This document shows positions 33,969 to 43,503 of a stretch of DNA of 64,000 nucleotides, one piece after another (within the stretch, counting starts at the first letter, position 1; every line of letters begins with the position of its first letter). Both the position numbers and the translations under genes were made by a program. The stretch comes from Parabacteroides distasonis (GTDB lineage: Bacteria; Bacteroidota; Bacteroidia; Bacteroidales; Tannerellaceae), in assembly GCA_021531775.1 (NCBI GenBank), contig JAFBIU010000013.1, forward strand, positions 1 through 64,000, in the 5' to 3' direction. The notes under the pieces were generated by a model that saw nothing but the letters and a program-made list of their open reading frames with translations, did not search any database and had not been told where the DNA came from.

Positions 33969-34834
33969 GAGTCATTCCAGCATCAGAACTCATTATCCAT
34001 GCAGATGGGAGCATCTTCCATCTGCATCTGAAACCGGAACAGTTGGCCGACCGGATTGTGCTGGTGGGCGATCCGGCTCGGGTGACGACGGTTGCCTCCT
34101 ATTTTGATGAACAGGAGTGTGAGGTGCAGAATCGCGAATTTCACACGATCACTGGCTCGTATCGAGGAAAGAGGATCTCCGTGGTCTCGCATGGGATCGG
34201 GCCGGATAATATCGAGATTGTGCTGAACGAGTTGGATGCGTTGGCCAATATCGATTTTGCAACACGTACCGTTCATCCACAGTTCCGGCAACTGACGATG
34301 GTGCGTATCGGCACGTCCGGTGGTCTGCAGCCCAATACACCGGTCGGTACCTTTGTAGCTACTGAGAAATCGATTGGTTTTAATGGAGTGCTCTATTTTT
34401 ATGCCCAAAGTGAGCGGGTACGGGATTTAGCTTTGGAACAGGCTTTGCGTGAACAACTGGATTGGCAGATCAAGGGACTTTCTCCCTATGTGGTCTCTTC
34501 GGATCCGGCCTTGCTGGAGCAGATTGCCGGAACGGATATGGTCCGGGGACTCACCATTGCTGCAGAGGGCTTTTATGCACCCCAAGGGCGTGTGTTGCGC
34601 TTGCCGTTGGCGGATCCGATGTTGAACCAGAAGATCGAGGCCTTTGCCTACGAAGGACATCGGATCACCAATTTCGAGATGGAGAGTTCGGCGGTGGCCG
34701 GTTTGGCGGCCTTGATGGGACATCGGGCCTTGACCGTCTGCTACATCATTGCCGACCGCCTCAACCGGAAGATGAATACCGACTATAAATCCTCCCTGCC
34801 TGCCTTGATCGAGCAGGTGTTGGATCGGATTTAA
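33965..34834 (+). CDS. Nucleoside phosphorylase (uridine phosphorylase-like)
   Basis: 289 residues, PNP/UDP superfamily: phosphate-binding VGDPARV near residue 36, [26 protein letters not shown], and the nucleoside-binding [13 protein letters not shown]. Single-domain hexameric type. It cleaves nucleosides with phosphate; uridine versus purine preference cannot be read with certainty. Overlaps floA by 4 nt and the convergent permease gene by 4 nt. Confidence 0.9.
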   Translation: MRVIPASELIIHADGSIFHLHLKPEQLADRIVLVGDPARVTTVASYFDEQECEVQNREFHTITGSYRGKRISVVSHGIGPDNIEIVLNELDALANIDFATRTVHPQFRQLTMVRIGTSGGLQPNTPVGTFVATEKSIGFNGVLYFYAQSERVRDLALEQALREQLDWQIKGLSPYVVSSDPALLEQIAGTDMVRGLTIAAEGFYAPQGRVLRLPLADPMLNQKIEAFAYEGHRITNFEMESSAVAGLAALMGHRALTVCYIIADRLNRKMNTDYKSSLPALIEQVLDRI

Positions 34835-36078
34835 GGTGTGTCGGATAGTTTCAAGAAGGGTAGGATGAGGAACAGGGGGAGGCAACATCCCATCACCCAA
34901 AGGAAGAAGTGGGGGTAGCCCAACTGTTCTTGCATCCAGCCGGAGATCATCCCAGGCAGCATCATGCCCAACGCCATGAATCCGGTGCCCAAGGCATAGT
35001 GGGAGGTGGTATAGCTCCCCTGTGCGAACTGCATCAGAAACATCGTGTAGGCTGTGAAACCAAATCCATAGCCAATCTGTTCGAGAGCCACACAGCCGTT
35101 GACCATCCAGACATTGTCAGGCTGGGTATATGCCATGTAGAGATAGACCAAGTTGGGAAGGGTGAGTGCCAGTGCCATCGGCCAAATCCACCGTTTCAAC
35201 CCGCCATGCGCCAAGGCAATACCGCCCAAGATACCTCCCAATAGGAGAGCAATGACCCCGACTGTCCCATACGCAAATCCCACTTCGGCCGTACTGAGTT
35301 CCAAGCCTCCCAATTCCCGTTTGTCCAACAGGAAGGGAGAGGCCAACTTGACCAATTGAGATTCGCCTAAGCGATAGGTGAGCATAAAGAGGATGGCAAC
35401 TCCAATCCCCGGTTTACGGAAGAAGCTGACAAAGGTCTGCCGGAAGGCTTTCCACAAGGATGCGGCAGACTGTTGGGAGCGTGACTGGTCGGTAGCCGGA
35501 TGGGGCAGAATCAGCCGATGCCAACCGGCAAAAACGATGAAGATGACGGCCAGCAGCAGAAAGACCAAACACCAGGCTAAGGGGATCTGTCCGGTCGTTT
35601 CCTCCAGCCAACCCGCCAACATGACCAACAAACCCTGGCCTGTCAGCATGGCAATCCGATAGAAGGTGTTGCGGATGCCGATAAAGAAGGCCTGTTCGTC
35701 GGTATCTTGTGCCAGCATATAGAAACCGTCGGCAGCAATGTCATGCGTGGCTGAACTGAAGGCCATCAGCCAAAACAGGGCCAATGTAGCCTGGAAGAAG
35801 TGGTCGCCCGGCAGCAGAAACGCGACACTGGCCATACAGGCACCGATCAGTAGCTGCATGGCGCAAATCCACCACCGTTTGGTTTTCATCAGATCGACAA
35901 AAGGACTCCAGATGGGTTTGATGACCCAGGGAAAATAGAGCCAGCTGGTGTAGAGGGCAATGTCGGTATTGGAGATCTCCATCCGTTTGTACAAGATGAC
36001 GGACAGGGTCATCACCACCACGTAGGGTAGTCCCTCCGCCAAGTAGAGCGAAGGGACCCATTTCCATCCGTTTCTCAT
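34831..36078 (-). CDS. AmpG-like MFS permease
   Basis: 415 residues with twelve predicted membrane helices. The N-terminus (LYLAEGLPYVVVMTLSVILY) and helix 4-5 region (HDIAADGFYMLA) are characteristic of the AmpG/acetyl-CoA-transporter-like MFS group, whose best-known member imports anhydro-muropeptides. Its start overlaps the omega-amidase gene stop as ATGA. A role in peptidoglycan recycling is inference from family. Confidence 0.88.
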   Translation of the reverse strand: MRNGWKWVPSLYLAEGLPYVVVMTLSVILYKRMEISNTDIALYTSWLYFPWVIKPIWSPFVDLMKTKRWWICAMQLLIGACMASVAFLLPGDHFFQATLALFWLMAFSSATHDIAADGFYMLAQDTDEQAFFIGIRNTFYRIAMLTGQGLLVMLAGWLEETTGQIPLAWCLVFLLLAVIFIVFAGWHRLILPHPATDQSRSQQSAASLWKAFRQTFVSFFRKPGIGVAILFMLTYRLGESQLVKLASPFLLDKRELGGLELSTAEVGFAYGTVGVIALLLGGILGGIALAHGGLKRWIWPMALALTLPNLVYLYMAYTQPDNVWMVNGCVALEQIGYGFGFTAYTMFLMQFAQGSYTTSHYALGTGFMALGMMLPGMISGWMQEQLGYPHFFLWVMGCCLPLFLILPFLKLSDTP

Positions 36079-36860
36079 AACAATTCAAATGAATCGGCAT
36101 CCCGCCAAGCCGGGAACTTCTCGCGTAAGTCCTCCAGCTCCTTGCGAGACAAGGTGCAGGTGCGTGTGATCTCTTCCCGTTTGCCGGCATCGGCCAATTT
36201 GTTGCCCTTAGGCATATAGACGAGTGAATCACCCCGGAAGGTGAAGCCTTTTCCGTCGATACCAACCCGATTGACACCACAGACATAACACATATTCTCG
36301 ATGGCACGTGCTTTCAGGAGTGCTTTCCAGGCTTTCCGTCTGGGTTCGGGCCAGTTGGCCACATAGATCAAGAGGTCATATTCGTTGCCGACATTCCGGC
36401 TCCAGACGGGGAATCGCAAGTCGTAGCAGACCTGCAGGCAGATGTTCCAGCCCTTGTAGGGGACAATGAGTCTGTTCTGTCCTGCTGTAAAGTGGGTGTC
36501 TTCGCCGGCCATCCGGAACAGATGGCGCTTGTCGTAGTGGTAAGCATCCCCTTCGGGTGTCACGAAGAAGGCCCGGTTGAAGAACTGATCTCCCTCTTTA
36601 CAAATAAAACTGCCTACAACAGCTAATTTGTATTTCTTCGTCCACGAACGGATGGTGGAGAGGGTGATGCCATCTTCCCAGGTGTCGGCCAATTGTTCGA
36701 CATTCATGGAAAAACCGGTTGTGAAGGTCTCCGGCAGGATGGCTATGTCGGTACGGCCGCTTACCCGGCGCAACAATTCACCGTAATAGCCTAAGTTTTC
36801 CTCGCGGTCTTCCCAGATGATGTGGGACTGGACCATACTGATGCGTAAGTCTGCTTCCAT
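36075..36860 (-). CDS. Omega-amidase-like nitrilase-family enzyme
   Basis: 261 residues, cytoplasmic. The nitrilase triad is visible: Glu in ILPETFTTGF, Lys in YDKRHLFRM and Cys in LQVCYDLRFPVW. The sequence after Lys (RHLFRMAGEDTHFTAG) fits the YafV/Nit2-like omega-amidases, which hydrolyse alpha-ketoglutaramate or ketosuccinamate in glutamine and methionine salvage. Second-last gene of a minus-strand set that ends with the AmpG-like permease. Confidence 0.9.
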   Translation of the reverse strand: MEADLRISMVQSHIIWEDREENLGYYGELLRRVSGRTDIAILPETFTTGFSMNVEQLADTWEDGITLSTIRSWTKKYKLAVVGSFICKEGDQFFNRAFFVTPEGDAYHYDKRHLFRMAGEDTHFTAGQNRLIVPYKGWNICLQVCYDLRFPVWSRNVGNEYDLLIYVANWPEPRRKAWKALLKARAIENMCYVCGVNRVGIDGKGFTFRGDSLVYMPKGNKLADAGKREEITRTCTLSRKELEDLREKFPAWRDADSFELL

Positions 36861-36887
36861 AATATATATAATGTAATGTGTTTGCGA

Positions 36888-37436
36888 TTAAATTTGAACA
36901 AAGTTCTCCGGATGACAGGCCGTTACATCACGAAACTGTTCCCGAATGTAACGGATGTCCTTTTCAGCATCACCGGTTGGGTAGAATACTCCCTTTGAGC
37001 CGACCACTCGTTTGGCGTAGTCAAAATAGGCCAGCATGATGGGTACTTCTGCTTTCTGGGCGATGTAGTAGAACCCCTTTTTCCATTCAGCACGTGCTTT
37101 GCGGGTCCCTTCCGGTGTGATGGCGATCTGGAACCGTTCGTTGGTACGGAACAGTTCCACTACCTGCTCGGTGGTGGAGGTACGTTTGCCCCGATCAACA
37201 GGAACGCCTCCCATACTTCTGAACAAGATACCCAACGGGAAGAAGAACCATTCTTTCTTCATCAGGAATCCGGCTTGGCAACCGATGGCTGTGTAGAAGA
37301 GCTTGCCGATGATAAAATCCCAATTGCTGGTGTGGGGTGCAACACAGATCACACACTTGGGCAAATCAACACCCTCCGTCGATCCGAGTTTCCAACCGAA
37401 CAGACGGAGAAGTGTCTGAGAAATCCATTTTTTCAT
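36888..37436 (-). CDS. Small acyltransferase (PlsC-like)
   Basis: 182 residues. The acyltransferase motif I is PHTSNWDF (H-x4-D) and motif III is ITPEGTRK. The protein is shorter than typical LPA acyltransferases and lacks a clear N-terminal membrane helix apart from a hydrophobic first 15 residues. Lipid substrate unknown. It lies 8 bp after the small gene 37445-37729 and 27 bp before the omega-amidase gene. Confidence 0.88.
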   Translation of the reverse strand: MKKWISQTLLRLFGWKLGSTEGVDLPKCVICVAPHTSNWDFIIGKLFYTAIGCQAGFLMKKEWFFFPLGILFRSMGGVPVDRGKRTSTTEQVVELFRTNERFQIAITPEGTRKARAEWKKGFYYIAQKAEVPIMLAYFDYAKRVVGSKGVFYPTGDAEKDIRYIREQFRDVTACHPENFVQI

Positions 37437-37444
37437 CCGCCTGC

Positions 37445-37729
37445 TTACTTGTTGAGTTCTCCGATTGCTTGTGCGATCGCATTGACTTCCGCCTGCAGAT
37501 CGGCACGCAATTTACGGTAATACTGCTTGACTAACGTTGGATTATCTTTGCCATCGGGAGATCCGGCACGTCCTATGAACTGGTCTTGCATGTCCAAGAT
37601 GCGCGACATCAGTTTCTCTGCGTTTTCGATATCCACCTGCGGAACATACAACTTGAAGATCAAGGCCTCGGTAAACAATTCACCGGCCACTTGACTGATT
37701 TCTTTCTTTAAAATACGTCTCTTTGCCAT
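37445..37729 (-). CDS. Conserved small helical protein, unknown function
   Basis: 94 residues from ATG 37729; the longer frame begins upstream of the -7 box. Mostly alpha-helical and charged (KRRILKKEISQVAGELFTEA, VKQYYRKLRADLQAEVNAIA). No signal or membrane segment. I do not recognise a named family. First gene of the set that includes PlsC-like, omega-amidase and permease genes. Confidence 0.75.
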   Translation of the reverse strand: MAKRRILKKEISQVAGELFTEALIFKLYVPQVDIENAEKLMSRILDMQDQFIGRAGSPDGKDNPTLVKQYYRKLRADLQAEVNAIAQAIGELNK

Positions 37730-37752
37730 ATTCGTTTGTATTAATGAACGTA

Positions 37753-37787
37753 CAAATATAGGGATATTAGGATTAAAATCATTCAAA
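37753..37787 (-). promoter_or_regulatory. Promoter of the 37445-34831 gene set
   Basis: On the minus strand TTTG (37787-37784), 23 bp, TATATTTG (37760-37753), 23 bp before ATG 37729. The spacer is slightly longer than usual. Confidence 0.6.
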
Positions 37788-37812
37788 CGGATAAAAAAAG
37801 AACAAAAATGAT

Positions 37813-37820
37813 TATCTTTG
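37813..37820 (+). promoter_or_regulatory. -7 box of the glycogen synthase gene
   Basis: TATCTTTG, 32 bp before ATG 37853. No TTTG at -33. Confidence 0.6.
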
Positions 37821-37852
37821 CGCCTTCAAAAGCAGATTAATAGAAGCATTAT

Positions 37853-39511
37853 ATGAGTGAAACAGTAAAGACACCTGAATTTCTCTTTGAAAGTAGCTGG
37901 GAAGTTTGCAACAAGGTAGGGGGTATCTATACCGTCCTTTCAACTAAAGCAAAGACGCTTCATCAAATGTTCCATGACAATTTGATCTTCATTGGTCCGG
38001 ATGTCTGGGGCGACAAGGAAATTGTCGATTTTAAGGAGGATTCGGTTTTATTTGCAGATTGGAAGAAACATGCAGAATCGGTTGATCAACTGAAAATCAA
38101 GGTTGGTCGCTGGAATGTGCCAGGTCTGCCTCCAGTTATCTTGGTGGACTTTAAACCCTACTTCGGAGAACGAGATGTCTTTTTCTATTCGATGTGGGAG
38201 AACTTTCGGGTAGATTCGATCCATGCCTATGGCGACTACGATGAGTCTTGTATTTTTGCGTATGCGGTAGGTAAGGTGATCGAAAGTTTCTATCATTACT
38301 ACCAGTTGGAAAACAAGTCGGTTGCTGCTTTGTTCAATGAATGGATGTTGTCTATGGCCGCTTTGTATGTGAAGAAACAGTTGCCGGCTGTTGCCACTCT
38401 GTTTACGACGCATGCTACCTCGATTGGCCGTTCGATTGCCGGTAACAACAAAGCGTTGTATGCCTATATGGATGGTTACAATGGCGACCAGATGGCACGC
38501 GAACTGAATATGGAGGCTAAACACTCGGTAGAGAAGCAGGCCGCTCATCATGTCGATTGCTTCACGACAGTGAGTGACATTACGGCTCGCGAGTGCGAAC
38601 AGCTGTTGGACAAGAAACCGGATATCGTCACCCCCAATGGTTTTGAACCTAACTTTGTACCGGAAGGGGCTGCTTACGACCAGAAGCGGGCGGAGGCACG
38701 TCATACATTGATTAATGTAGCTGAGAAGCTGTTAGGCTGTCCGATCAGTCCAGATGCCTTGCTGGTTTCGACCAGTGGCCGGTATGAGTATCGCAACAAA
38801 GGTATTGATGTGTTTATCGAGGCCATGAACCGTGTACGTACGTCGGGACAGTTGCAACGGGAAGTGGTGGCATTCATCATGGTACCGGCTTGGGTCCGTG
38901 CGGCACGTGCCGACTTGAAGGAGGTCATTGAGAAGCAGATTCCGACGACAGTTCCGATGCAGATGCCTTTTGTGACGCATTGGCTTCACAATATGGATGA
39001 GGATAAGGTCTTGAACTACATTTCGTATGCAGGCTTTACCAATATCGCTGCCGACAAATTGAAGATCATCTTTGTTCCCTGTTATCAGGATGGTCGTGAC
39101 GGCATTTTCAACAAGCCCTATTATGATCTGTTGATCGGTATGGATGCTACGGTTTATCCTTCCTACTATGAGCCTTGGGGTTACACACCGTTGGAAAGTG
39201 TGGCATTCGGTATCCCGACAGTAACCACTAACCTGGCCGGTTTTGGCTTGTGGGCTGAACAATCGTTGTCTGGAAAGGATATTCGTGAAGGAGTTGCCGT
39301 TGTCCAGCGTGACGATTTCAACTATTTTGAGGTGGCGGATGCCATTAAGCAGGAGATTCTGACGCTGTCGAAGGCGGATGAACGGGAAGTGCAGGCCATT
39401 CGTCAGAACTGTTTTGCCCTGGCTGAGAAAGCGGAATGGAGCAAGTTTATCCGGTATTATCAGCAGGCATTTGAGATTGCATTACAGCATGCAAAGATGA
39501 GAAAAGGTTGA
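37853..39511 (+). CDS. Glycogen synthase, GT3 (eukaryote-like) family
   Basis: 552 residues. The N-terminal signature FESSWEVCNKVGGIYTVLST and later FTTHATSIGRSI, PDIVTPNGFEPNF, SGRYEYRNKGIDVFIEAMNR and YEPWGYTPLESVAFGIPTVT align with animal and yeast GYS rather than with bacterial GlgA (GT5). The E-x7-E motif (EPWGYTPLE) is present. The C-terminal arginine-rich regulatory tail of eukaryotic enzymes is absent. It elongates alpha-1,4-glucan from a nucleotide-glucose donor, UDP-glucose in the eukaryotic relatives. Glycogen phosphorylase follows 78 bp downstream. Confidence 0.92.
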   Translation: MSETVKTPEFLFESSWEVCNKVGGIYTVLSTKAKTLHQMFHDNLIFIGPDVWGDKEIVDFKEDSVLFADWKKHAESVDQLKIKVGRWNVPGLPPVILVDFKPYFGERDVFFYSMWENFRVDSIHAYGDYDESCIFAYAVGKVIESFYHYYQLENKSVAALFNEWMLSMAALYVKKQLPAVATLFTTHATSIGRSIAGNNKALYAYMDGYNGDQMARELNMEAKHSVEKQAAHHVDCFTTVSDITARECEQLLDKKPDIVTPNGFEPNFVPEGAAYDQKRAEARHTLINVAEKLLGCPISPDALLVSTSGRYEYRNKGIDVFIEAMNRVRTSGQLQREVVAFIMVPAWVRAARADLKEVIEKQIPTTVPMQMPFVTHWLHNMDEDKVLNYISYAGFTNIAADKLKIIFVPCYQDGRDGIFNKPYYDLLIGMDATVYPSYYEPWGYTPLESVAFGIPTVTTNLAGFGLWAEQSLSGKDIREGVAVVQRDDFNYFEVADAIKQEILTLSKADEREVQAIRQNCFALAEKAEWSKFIRYYQQAFEIALQHAKMRKG

Positions 39512-39540
39512 ATAACACGTAGTAATTAACCGGATTATAT

Positions 39541-39548
39541 TATCTTTG
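39541..39548 (+). promoter_or_regulatory. -7 box of glgP
   Basis: TATCTTTG, 41 bp before ATG 39590, which means glgP has its own promoter in addition to any readthrough from the synthase gene. Confidence 0.6.
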
Positions 39549-39589
39549 CAACCGTTTTTTACAATTTGAACCATTTTAATTTTCACAAT

Positions 39590-42160
39590 ATGAAAATCAA
39601 AGCGAATAACGCAAACAATCCTATTTGGAAAGAAGTGTACTCACATTCGAAGCTGCCGCAGCAGTTGGCACCGCTTCATGAGATTGCAACCAATCTTTGG
39701 TGGGTTTGGAACTACGAAGGCGCTAAACTCTTCGGTAAAATTGATGCCGAACTTTGGAAATCGTCGGAAGGCAATCCTGTAGTCTTGCTGCAGAACCTGT
39801 CTTACCAACGTATGGAGGAAATCATCAACGACAAGGCCTTGATGGACGAGATTGATCGTGTATATAAGGCATTTAAGGAGTACATGAGTGTGAAGCCGGA
39901 TAAGGCAAAGCCCTCTGTTGCCTATTTCAGCATGGAGTATGGCTTGACGAATGTACTGAAAATTTATTCTGGTGGTTTAGGTGTGTTGGCTGGTGACTAT
40001 TTGAAGGAGGCCAGCGATAGCAATGTGGATATGTGTGCCGTTGGTTTCTTGTACCGTTACGGTTATTTCACACAGTCTTTGTCTATGGACGGACAGCAGA
40101 TTGCCAACTATGAACCGCAAAACTTCAACACGTTGCCGCTGGAGCAGGTGACTCAGTCAAACGGTGAACCGATGGTATTGGAGGTTCCCTATCCGGGTCG
40201 CGTTGTATATGCGTATATTTGGAAGGTAAACGTAGGTCGTGTACCTTTGTATTTGATGGATACCGACATCCCGATGAACAGCGAATGGGATCGTTCGATC
40301 ACACACCAGCTGTATGGTGGTGATTGGGAGAACCGTATGAAGCAGGAATACTTGCTGGGTATCGGTGGTATCATGATGTTGAACAAGTTGGGCATCAAGA
40401 AGCAGATCTATCACTGCAACGAGGGTCATGCTGCTTTGATCAACGCTCAGCGTTTGGTGGACTACATCCAGAAGGATGGTCTCTCTTTCAACCAGGCATT
40501 GGAGGTTGTACGAGCTTCTGCTCTCTACACGGTTCATACACCGGTTCCGGCAGGTCATGACTATTTCGATGAGGGTCTGTTCGGCCGTTACATGGGTGAA
40601 TTCCCGGGCAAGTTGGGTATCAGCTGGCAGGAGTTCATCGACATGGGTCGTGAGAACCCGGGTTCGAACGAGAAGTTCTCTATGAGTGTATTCGCTTTGA
40701 ATACCTGTCAGGAAGCAAACGGTGTGAGCTGGTTGCACGGAAAGGTATCTCAGCGTATGTTTGCTCCGGTATGGAAGGGTTACTTCCCGGATGAGTTGCA
40801 CGTAGGTTATGTAACCAATGGTGTACACATGCCTACTTGGGCTTCTACAGAAGTGAAGAAGTTCTACGCTGAGAAGTTTGATGAAAACTTCTTCTTCGAT
40901 CAGTCTAACGAAAAGATCTGGGAGGCTATCCAGAATGTACCCGATGATGAGATTTGGGAACTCCGCAAGACCTTGAAGCGCAAGTTGATCAAATACATCA
41001 AGGAGCAGTATCGTATGACTTGGTTGAAGAACCAGGGTGATCCGTCAAAGGTGGTTTCTATCTTGGACAAGATCAATCCGGATGCTTTGTTGATCGGTTT
41101 CGGTCGTCGTTTCGCTACCTACAAGCGTGCTCACCTGTTGTTCACTGACTTGGATCGTTTGTCTAAGATTGTCAACAACGAGAAATACCCGATCCAGTTT
41201 GTATTTACTGGTAAGGCTCACCCGGCAGACGGTGGTGGTCAGGGCTTGATCAAGCATATCTTGGAGATCTCTCGCCGTCCGGAATTCCAGGGCAAGATCA
41301 TCTTCTTGGAGAACTATGACATGCGTTTGGCTCGTCACTTGATCGCTGGTGTGGATGTATGGTTGAATACACCGACTCGTCCGTTGGAGGCTTCAGGTAC
41401 GTCTGGTGAAAAGGCTGAAATGAACGGTGTACTGAACTTCTCTGTATTGGATGGTTGGTGGTACGAAGGTTATCGTGAAGGTGCTGGTTGGGCATTGACC
41501 GACAAGCGTACCTACGAGAACCAGCAGTATCAGGATCAGTTGGATGCAGCAACCATCTATCACATGTTGGAGGCTGAGGTCATCCCGACTTACTACGCTA
41601 AGAACAGCAAGGGTTATTCTCCGGAATGGATCCAGTATATCAAGAACTCGATCTCTCAAATCGCTCCGCACTACACGATGAAGCGTATGTTGGATGATTA
41701 TGTGGATCGTTTCTACAACAAGTTGGCTACTCGTTCCGCTCATTTGAAGGCTGACAACTTCGCTGTTGCCAAGTCAATCGCCAGCTGGAAAGAGGAGGTG
41801 GCTCAGCACTGGGATTGCTTCCAAGTTGAGTCATTCACATGCAACCAGGAATTCAGCGAGCACGGCCCGATCGTGGGCGAACCGTATCACTTCCAATTGG
41901 TGATCGATCGTCACGAATTGCAGGGTATGTTGGGTGTTGACTTTGTGGTTACACAGGAGAATGTCGAGAAACATACAACGGATATCGTCAAGGTTCGCGA
42001 GTTCAAGTTGATGAAGGAAGAGGGTTCTAAGCTCTATTTCGAATTGAAAGCTACTCCGACTGTGGCTGGTAACCATCGTATCGGTTTCCGTGTTCATCCG
42101 GAGAACAAGGAGTTGCCGCACCGTATGGACTTCGCTTACGTTCGTTGGATCCAACTCTAA
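39590..42160 (+). CDS. glgP: Glycogen/alpha-glucan phosphorylase (GT35)
   Basis: 856 residues from ATG 39590; an upstream TTG at 39566 gives an unlikely N-terminus. Belongs to the alpha-glucan phosphorylase group with the N-terminal DUF3417-like region ([20 protein letters not shown]), then [38 protein letters not shown], and the PLP region [19 protein letters not shown]. It releases glucose-1-phosphate from glycogen. Codon use is strongly biased to a few codons, which suggests high expression. A terminator at 42215-42248 ends the unit. Confidence 0.94.
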   Translation: MKIKANNANNPIWKEVYSHSKLPQQLAPLHEIATNLWWVWNYEGAKLFGKIDAELWKSSEGNPVVLLQNLSYQRMEEIINDKALMDEIDRVYKAFKEYMSVKPDKAKPSVAYFSMEYGLTNVLKIYSGGLGVLAGDYLKEASDSNVDMCAVGFLYRYGYFTQSLSMDGQQIANYEPQNFNTLPLEQVTQSNGEPMVLEVPYPGRVVYAYIWKVNVGRVPLYLMDTDIPMNSEWDRSITHQLYGGDWENRMKQEYLLGIGGIMMLNKLGIKKQIYHCNEGHAALINAQRLVDYIQKDGLSFNQALEVVRASALYTVHTPVPAGHDYFDEGLFGRYMGEFPGKLGISWQEFIDMGRENPGSNEKFSMSVFALNTCQEANGVSWLHGKVSQRMFAPVWKGYFPDELHVGYVTNGVHMPTWASTEVKKFYAEKFDENFFFDQSNEKIWEAIQNVPDDEIWELRKTLKRKLIKYIKEQYRMTWLKNQGDPSKVVSILDKINPDALLIGFGRRFATYKRAHLLFTDLDRLSKIVNNEKYPIQFVFTGKAHPADGGGQGLIKHILEISRRPEFQGKIIFLENYDMRLARHLIAGVDVWLNTPTRPLEASGTSGEKAEMNGVLNFSVLDGWWYEGYREGAGWALTDKRTYENQQYQDQLDAATIYHMLEAEVIPTYYAKNSKGYSPEWIQYIKNSISQIAPHYTMKRMLDDYVDRFYNKLATRSAHLKADNFAVAKSIASWKEEVAQHWDCFQVESFTCNQEFSEHGPIVGEPYHFQLVIDRHELQGMLGVDFVVTQENVEKHTTDIVKVREFKLMKEEGSKLYFELKATPTVAGNHRIGFRVHPENKELPHRMDFAYVRWIQL

Positions 42161-42168
42161 TTGTTGCT

Positions 42169-42206
42169 TAAAAAACAAAAGGGTGTTCCATTTCGGGTGG
42201 AACACC
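42169..42206 (-). terminator. Minus-strand hairpin against glgP
   Basis: GGTGTTCCA (42182-42190) pairs with TGGAACACC (42198-42206), 7-nt loop. On the minus strand it is followed by CTTTTGTTTTTT, so it would stop antisense transcription into glgP. On the plus strand it lies just after the glgP stop without a T run. Confidence 0.6.
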
Positions 42207-42214
42207 TCCTGCAT

Positions 42215-42248
42215 AAAGGGGCTCTTCGTTGGAAGGGCCCCTTTTTTT
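42215..42248 (+). terminator. glgP terminator
   Basis: AAAGGGGC (42215-42222) pairs with GCCCCTTT (42237-42244); inner bases extend the stem; a T7 run overlaps its 3' arm. Confidence 0.8.
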
Positions 42249-42300
42249 GTTGGGTATCTCCTCTCAGCATCCGTAGGAGAGCAGGGGACTTGTAGGACCC

Positions 42301-42398
42301 AAAAAGAGAAAGGCCGACTATCACTAGCCAGCCTTTCATCGACGTGTAAATTACTCTTGTGTACCTTAAATAAGAGAGTGAGTGTTAATTTCTTTCTT
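42301..42398 (-). ncRNA. Putative small RNA of about 100 nt
   Basis: A consensus promoter (42405-42435) and an intrinsic terminator (stem 42309-42336, then CTCTTTTT) delimit a transcript of about 98 nt between the 3' ends of glgP and the GT2 gene. A first hairpin, CTCTT...AAGAG, precedes the terminator stem AAAGGC-TGG-CTA...TAG-TCG-GCCTTT. No open frame of note lies inside: an ATG at 42339 opens a 60-codon frame that runs through the terminator and two further hairpins and has no recognisable family. The 5' end is estimated from the -7 box. Confidence 0.6.
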
Positions 42399-42404
42399 TA
42401 TTTG

Positions 42405-42435
42405 CAAAAGTAGAGAAAAATCTTGTAAGTGCAAA
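42405..42435 (-). promoter_or_regulatory. Promoter of the putative small RNA
   Basis: On the minus strand TTTG (42435-42432), 19 bp, TACTTTTG (42412-42405). Same spacing and quality as the tRNA-Lys promoter. Confidence 0.75.
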
Positions 42436-42474
42436 TATTTAGCCAAAAATTTTCGGATTATTTAGAAAAAAGGG

Positions 42475-43503
42475 CTATTTCCCCTTCATCAGAGCCGGGA
42501 AATAGCGTTTTCCATGCAGGTAAAACTCCTTGATGAGGCTTTTGGACAGTATTTCAGGAATCTCCTTGACCCGTGTCAACCGTAGATTCTCTTGCCGTTT
42601 GGGGGCATACTGAACTTTCAATGCCTGATAGGCCGAACGGGCTTCATACACAGCCCAAGCATTCTGGGGATGCCCGCATAACAGGAATTTCAAAGCAGCC
42701 AGATAATCCAACCAGAATCGGACACGCATCACCGGTTGGAGCCGGTTTTCCGGCAGGTTCTTGTACAACATCAACAGGTTGTTCCGGAAATTCAAGAAGG
42801 TTTTCCGAGGACTTTCCACATGGAGGGTAGCGCCACCTACGTGATAGACGACCGATTCCGGACAACAACGCAACCGGTACCCACGTGAACGCAAACGCCA
42901 ACAGAGATCAATCTCTTCTTGATGTGCGAAGAATCCGGCATCCAGGCCTCCGACATGCCGATAGAGTTGCGTCCGGATGAAGAGGCAAGCTCCCGTGGCC
43001 CATAAGATATCCGTCGGCTGATCGTACTGGCCGCGATCCTCTTCCACGATGTGCAACACACGTCCCCGGCAGAAGGGATAACCATAGCTATCCATAAAAC
43101 CGCCTGCTGCACCGGCATATTCAAAATAGCGTTTGTCACGATAGGCGCGTATCTTGGGTTGGACAGCGGCCAGTTGTTCATCCTGTTCCATAGCTGCCAA
43201 GGGGGCATTCAGCCAACCGGCCGTCACTTCTACGTCACTGTTGAGCAGGACTGTATAAGGAGTGTCAATCTGTTCGAGTGCTTTGTTATATCCTTCGGCA
43301 AATCCCCAGTTCTGTTCAAAAACAATCCGGCGGACCATCGGAAACTTGGCTTGCAACATGGCGATGGAACCATCTGTCGATCCATTGTCTGCCACAACCA
43401 CTTCAGCCAGTTCGGCCGGACTATGAGCCAGTACAGAGGGCAGGAACTGTTCCATCAGTTGCTGCCCATTCCAGTTTAAAATTACGATTGCTATCTTTTT
43501 CAT
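42475..43503 (-). CDS. Family 2 glycosyltransferase
   Basis: 342 residues from ATG 43503. GT-A fold: IAIVILNWNGQQLMEQFLPS, VVADNGSTDGSI, and the DxD region LLNSDVEVTAG; later HQEEIDLCWRLRSRGYR. This is the rhamnosyltransferase/dTDP-sugar-like GT2 subgroup common in cell-surface glycan assembly. A C-terminal region (about 250-342) probably contacts the membrane. The start overlaps the acyltransferase gene stop (ATGA, 43500-43503). Last gene of the operon. Confidence 0.92.
   Translation of the reverse strand: MKKIAIVILNWNGQQLMEQFLPSVLAHSPAELAEVVVADNGSTDGSIAMLQAKFPMVRRIVFEQNWGFAEGYNKALEQIDTPYTVLLNSDVEVTAGWLNAPLAAMEQDEQLAAVQPKIRAYRDKRYFEYAGAAGGFMDSYGYPFCRGRVLHIVEEDRGQYDQPTDILWATGACLFIRTQLYRHVGGLDAGFFAHQEEIDLCWRLRSRGYRLRCCPESVVYHVGGATLHVESPRKTFLNFRNNLLMLYKNLPENRLQPVMRVRFWLDYLAALKFLLCGHPQNAWAVYEARSAYQALKVQYAPKRQENLRLTRVKEIPEILSKSLIKEFYLHGKRYFPALMKGK

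Noticed and set aside
42182-42206. Hairpin after glgP as a plus-strand terminator
   Set aside because: No T run follows on the plus strand; the T-rich side is on the minus strand and the real glgP terminator is at 42215-42248.
42157-42339. 60-codon minus-strand frame starting at the small-RNA terminator
   Set aside because: It runs through three hairpins and antisense to the glgP end; composition is not protein-like and no family is recognised.
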